Assembly: GCA_026545225.1 (NCBI GenBank)
Contig: CM048849.1
Coordinates: 14,391,541 to 14,455,540 of the forward strand
Direction of reading: 5' to 3'
DNA from: Cornus controversa
Lineage: Eukaryota > Streptophyta > Magnoliopsida > Cornales > Cornaceae
Length of the DNA stretch: 64,000 nucleotides
Of the stretch, positions 59,509 through 64,000 are shown piece after piece (positions within the stretch are counted from its first letter, which is position 1; each line of letters begins with the position of its first letter). The position numbers were made by a program, and so were the translations under genes. A model generated the notes under the pieces. That model was given only the letters and a program-made list of their open reading frames with translations. It was not told the DNA's origin and did no database searches.

Positions 59509-60640
59509 GAGAGATTGGAAAAGCCATAGCCATTGACAAGAATAAAAGGTCATCAACAAAGAAGAAAGAGAAGAAGAGGACAAGTGGTTATCTAACTTAT
59601 TTTGTATTATTTGATTTTGTGATCTTAATTAAAAAATAATTAGTATTAAGATTTTATTTTTTATTTTGTTGCAGCCCTAGAGAGCTTTTTATTTTATTTT
59701 ATTTTAGCTTTTTAATATATAGTAATTTTTTATTATGAGTAGCTATTAAGCATGTTTGTCATTCTATTGAAATGGTTTTTTTTTAGATCCATATATTATT
59801 TTGGAATGAAATATGTATTGAATAGAAATATTATGAATTAATGTTTTGATTTTTGTATTTATTGTTTTGGTATAATTTAATATTATTATTATAATTATTA
59901 TTAAAAGTTGCCCCACTCAATTTATTTCCTGGCTCCACCATGGGTTAAGCTTGGTAGTGAACTTTGGACATGTGTAGAAATGGACTACAAATATGGACAT
60001 CAAACATCTAAAATGGCTAGAATGTATGAGAGTTTATTACAAACCTAGAAATACATAAAACAAATATTTATTAATTAAAATAAATAAAATGGAGAATGAA
60101 CAAATATTTATCATGGCTCATGCTCATGCTGCATGAGCATGAGCCATGATGAGCACACATAAATTAAACAAAAGCTTTGATATTTTCATCCAAATATTAC
60201 AAAATTTAAATGCTTTTCAAAATTGTTTCATCATCATTCATGATACAATGCACACCATCAATCTGTGGGTGGATCGGAAATGTGTGTTGTAATTAAACGA
60301 GTTGTTTTTCATTTTCTTTATGATATTGGGTTAGTCTAGATTGTCTATCAGTTAGTTATATTGGTTTACTTTTGGATTGACCGAAGGAATATGTGATTGA
60401 AGAATTTGATCAAAACTACATGAAAATGGCATGCATCTAAAGTGATCTGAAATCAGTGGTCTTGATAACCCGGATCACACGCAATAAGACAAATGTAAGT
60501 TTGATTGAGTGACCTTACAATTGACACTGATGCTATTGGCTCAGTAATATGGATCCGAAACCTGTTGTGGTGCATAAGAAGGTGACCAATGACACTGATG
60601 CTATTATTACAACTAATGCTAGTTTATGCTCTTGGATTAG
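58377..60640. other. Non-coding, with a diverged direct repeat and (GA)n
   Basis: CACCA-rich stretch (58380-59050) with low-complexity frames. Direct repeats at 59119-59195 and 59314-59385 share TTGGTGTGTGGTCGGTTGAG. (GA)n is at about 59476-59506 and AT-rich DNA follows. A short inverted pair (ATGGCTCATGCTCATGC / GCATGAGCATGAGCCAT, 60113-60150) forms a hairpin. Nothing else recognised. Confidence 0.5.
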
Positions 60641-62438
60641 TTGAGTGGTGTTCATGACCAATGTATATTGCTGAAAGTGGTTCACATTAATTCTCAGAAG
60701 TCATTTTTTCTTTCTCCCCATCTATGCAGCAAATTTTGTCAGTCTTTGTGGAGTCAGTTATTGCATTATACTACTGTGATTGATGTTCCTTGGGTTTCCA
60801 TTGGAGATTGGAATATGATAAGATTATAAAAAGAGAAGAAAGGGGGCTTGAGAGTGCCTGGAGCTTTGCTAGATGAGTTCAATGATACAATTGCCAAAAT
60901 TAGTTTAGATGATCTGACTATCTCTAATGGTTGATGGACTTGGTGCAATAGACAATTTTCACAGAAGAGAACTCATGTTATGCTAGATAGGGATAGGGTG
61001 CTGATTAGTTCCTCCTAACACTCTGCTTTTCCAAATCCTAAGGTGTTTCTCACTTCTGCTTCTTTATCTGATCACTATGCTTTGATTATGCAGTGTCCTT
61101 TGGATGTGGCTAAGGATCCCAAACCTTTTAAGTTTCTCAAGTTCTGAGGTAATCATCTTGGCATTGATGAGGTGGTTAGTGAAGCATGGAGGTCCATTGA
61201 TGATAAATCTCCCGTTCATTCCCTCGCTAAAAAGATGCAGAAGGTTAAAGTCTCTGTCAAAGAATGGAATAAGAAGTTTGGTCCTATTGATCATCAAGTG
61301 ATGGATGTTAGAAATCAACTGTCTAAACTACTAAATGGTCCTTCAAATGCTCTGTTAATTGAAGATGAAAACAATGCTAGAAGGGAGCTAGAGCATGCTT
61401 AAGCAATGAGGAGATTTTTTATAGTCAGAAAGCTAGATTCAAATTATTAATGCCTTGCCTTGCAGAATGATGTGAATCAGTGGACTTGGGGTCAAAAACA
61501 ATAAAGGAATAGCTGATGGATTATTATCACAAGTTATATGTAGTTGATCATGTCTCTGCTTTACCTATTCTTCCCCCTAGCGAGTCTTTGTGTAATTTTG
61601 AAGCTGATGTTTTAGAACTTCCTTACTCCTCTGAAGAGATTAAACAAGTTGTCTTTCAATTGGGAGCTGATAAGGCTCCAGGGCAAGATGGTTTCCCCTC
61701 CAAGATTTTTTCAACATTTCTGGCATAGTTCATGAAGATGTTGTGGCTGCTGTGAGGTGTTTCTTACAAACATCTTTCATGTCTAGAGTTCTGGATAGTA
61801 CTTTTATCACTCTCATCCCTAAAAAGGATTGAGGGTTTAAAAGTATCTGATTTCAAGCCAATTGCCTTATCTACCACCATTTACAAGATTATTACTAAAC
61901 TAATGGCTAATAGATTAGCCTTGGTCCTTCTTAACTTGGTGGGTCTAGAACAAATTGCCTTTATTGAAAGGAGAAGAATTCATGATAATTAATGTGTTAA
62001 TGGTCCAAGAACTGGATCAGTTGGGTGAAATGATGTGTTAATTCTGCCTGGTTCTCTCTATTATGTTGAATGGATTTCCTTTTGGTTTTTTTCAACCTAG
62101 TAGAGGTCTTAGGCAAGGCTGCCCCTTGTCTCCCTTTCTATTCACATTGGTCACTGAATACTTCTCTAATTTAGTCAGAAGAGAGGTGGAGAGAAGTCTT
62201 ATACAGGTGTTTCATGCTGCCAAGTAGATTCAGATGAACAGTTCCCACTGTTTTTATGTTAATGATTTATTTAATCATGGTCATTAATGCTGATATTGGC
62301 ATGGGCTATAAATGTTCTATTTTTATGCTTTTTCTTAACTTCTTGTTTTGTGTTTATTTTTCCATTTCAACGTACTTTTCTTTCTGCACTATTGTTCTTT
62401 TCTTTCAATACAATTCCATTTAGGGAAAAAAAAAAAAA
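60641..62438 (+). pseudogene. L1-type LINE ORF2 relic with poly(A) end
   Basis: Degraded plus-strand segments in ORF2 order. Endonuclease remnant: VSIGDWN (60790s), WTWCNRQFSQKRTH then LDRDRVL (60945-61000), SLSDHYALIM (61060-61090). RT: QLGADKAPGQDGFPSKIF (61660-61715), DFKPIALSTTIYKIITK with LMANRL, GLRQGCPLSPFLFTLV (62104-62150). The catalytic box normally YADD reads YVND (about 62255-62266). It ends with CTTTCAATACAATTCC and A13 (62426-62438), as plant L1 LINEs do. Many stops and frame changes. The 5' limit and target repeat were not found. Confidence 0.82.
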
Positions 62439-62845
62439 GAGGTTAAATTAGTGCAATTTCAACTTGCACTAGTAGAACTTGGTCCAGAACCATTTGCATT
62501 GGTGATAAGTCATCATATAAGATTACTATTAAGCAGATTCTTCAATCATTTCCCCTCATCATAAAAGATTACTAACATAATCATTTATACTCGGTATCAT
62601 GTTTAAAGACAACAAACATTCTACTTATTGTTAGAATTTTACACTACACGAATAAAATCTTCGAATAGGATCCCTTTTCTATTTCACAGAAATTGTTAGT
62701 AAAATATATACTTATGTGTTACTATTTAAAACTAAGCAAGATTTATACCAATATGCCAAATCAGAATAATAAATAAAACAATTAAAAAAAAGACTTGCAG
62801 ATCGAGGCTTTAATTTAATTTTATGTCCTTAAGACAAATTACACC

Positions 62846-62962
62846 TTGTCACCAAAGGGCTTGTAGTCTAATGGTATAACTTCTCATTCCCAAAGAGGAG
62901 GAGATGGGTTTGAACTCCGGTGTGGGCAAAAAAAGGTGTGCGAGTCCCCCACCTAGGAAAAA
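62846..62962 (+). mobile_element. tRNA-derived SINE with 10-bp TSD
   Basis: A-box TAGTCTAATGG (62864-62874) and B-box GGTTTGAACTCC (62907-62918) at tRNA-like spacing, followed by a short tail ending in A residues. Flanking repeats aaattacacc (62836-62845) and aaattacacc (62963-62972) match perfectly. At 117 bp it is a short plant SINE. It cannot be a tRNA gene: no acceptor stem pairing was found. Confidence 0.75.
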
Positions 62963-62972
62963 AAATTACACC

Positions 62973-64000
62973 CCACAAGGTGTTGAACGGTCTCTATGAC
63001 ATTTCTCCAAACGATCTTTCATTCCTTTTGTAGCAATACTTCAAACCAAAGGAACTAGCGAACCAACTACTGTGTTATACTTTCTCTAACCCAACTCAGA
63101 CTCAAACCAAACCTAAGACTTGGATTCAAAAATGATCCCGCAGGTTTGGACTCAAATATGAACTCTTAAACTGTCAAATGAGTGCAGAAGAAAATCAAAA
63201 AGGGAGAAATAATTGATAGAGGGGAATTTATAGGCTTCTTGGTGCCTGTTCGGAACAAGTATGATACTAGTTCTGGCCAACGAGTGCATCTATTTAGCCT
63301 GAACAGTCATCAGTTGCACACCACTTCGACCAATGGGTACAACTGTTCGGTTGAACAGTCCTTGGTTGCACTACTTCGGCCAATGGGTGCAACTTTTCAG
63401 TTGCACTGCCAATGGTTGCACCTGTTCGATGAACTAGAAATTCGAACCATCATGTCTTATCCACCGCGGTATATTAACCTATGCACGAGTTTGGGTTTAG
63501 ATGATTTAGATCAGGCCTAAGCCCAAGCCCAATATCCAAACTTGGGACATATATACATAATATATTTTTCTCAATCTGCTGATGTGGGACAACCCACTTT
63601 CATGTTTGATCAAAAGCTCTATTTTGGATCCAATTTCTTATTCACCAGAAACAATTTTGAGCAAATAAATATACTACACTCATCTACTTTGAGAGAGGAA
63701 CGTATTCTAACATGGACTCACCTAAAAAAGTTTGTAGGATCCATTTTCATTTTGACCCAAAGTTTGTTTGATCAAAAAAAGTTTGCAACAGGATAATCCA
63801 AGGTGTTGAGTGTAAAAATTGGAGTTCATGAAAGACATATTATAGGAACAAAAAATTGTTCAACTGATAATGCCAAACAACTCAATGCACACACCCAAAA
63901 ATAATGAATAGAACATTTTTTAGAAAGAGATAAATGATATTGCGAGAGGTGAATTCGAGCATCCCTTTCATTGATAGTTTCACGAATATTTATCCAAGTA
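62973..64000. other. Non-coding; weak tandem repeats
   Basis: Imperfect repeats of about 52-55 bp (63300-63430) around GTTGCAC...CTTCG.CCAATGGGT. No coding homology in the two short frames (63182-63520, 63542-63796). Confidence 0.4.

Noticed and set aside
62846-62962. tRNA gene
   Set aside because: A and B boxes are present but no paired acceptor stem was found; direct repeats and an A-tail show a SINE.

Overview
The window is transposon-dense nuclear DNA of a flowering plant, probably a eudicot. I cannot name the species. The plant assignment rests on Athila-type and chromodomain Ty3/gypsy elements, Ty1/copia elements, plant RTE and L1 LINEs, a tRNA-derived SINE, TRIMs, a plant-type 26S rRNA fragment, and exons of a plastid Holliday-junction resolvase (MOC1-like). 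Almost every recognisable coding sequence is a mobile element or a relic, and I see no intact host gene.

Layout. 1-8513: Athila-type element (Athila-A, minus strand), with its gag-pol in one uninterrupted 1877-codon frame, tRNA-Asp-type PBS and a 1423-bp 5' LTR. Its 3' end lies beyond the left edge. It sits in the LTR of a broken minus-strand chromovirus (8514-12420). 12.8-20 kb: copia gag scrap, chromovirus-type LTRs, a possible CACTA end, and a decayed intron-containing gene of the plant gypsy-associated (PF04195-like) type. 21.0-23.3 kb: TRIM with three LTRs, split by a 1433-bp solo Athila LTR. 24.0-26.1 kb: 5'-truncated RTE LINE with a 16-bp target duplication, carrying a 194-bp 26S rRNA fragment. 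26.3-30 kb: MOC1-like pseudogene. 32.3-42.0 kb: two copia relics bracketing chromovirus-type LTRs, one with a minisatellite, plus a TIR element. 42.2-52.2 kb: a second Athila (Athila-B, minus) with an in-frame deletion of RT-RNaseH-integrase, a PF20167-like third ORF, and a scrambled left end. 52.4-57.0 kb: full-length but decayed copia with a perfect 5-bp TSD. 57-64 kb: repeats, a small TRIM, an L1 LINE relic and a SINE.

How the parts may work together. Both Athila copies carry, between pol and the third ORF, what looks like a second transcription unit on the element's sense strand. In order it has an array of palindromes built on TCGATCAATCGA, a CACGTG box, a TATA box, an ATG-free leader of about 200 nt, a GAG|GTAAGT splice donor, a 389-bp intron (complete only in Athila-B), and an ATGGCG start. 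The same palindrome array recurs in the U3 of all four Athila LTR copies, upstream of the LTR TATA region. The array therefore looks like a shared cis-regulatory module of two promoters in one retrotransposon. This is the most interesting signal here and is an inference from sequence only. The second notable structure is the left end of Athila-B. There a 316-bp stretch of flank plus copia LTR, an inverted pol fragment and a half LTR are joined with 5-6 bp of shared sequence at each junction, which fits a failed integration repaired by template switching.
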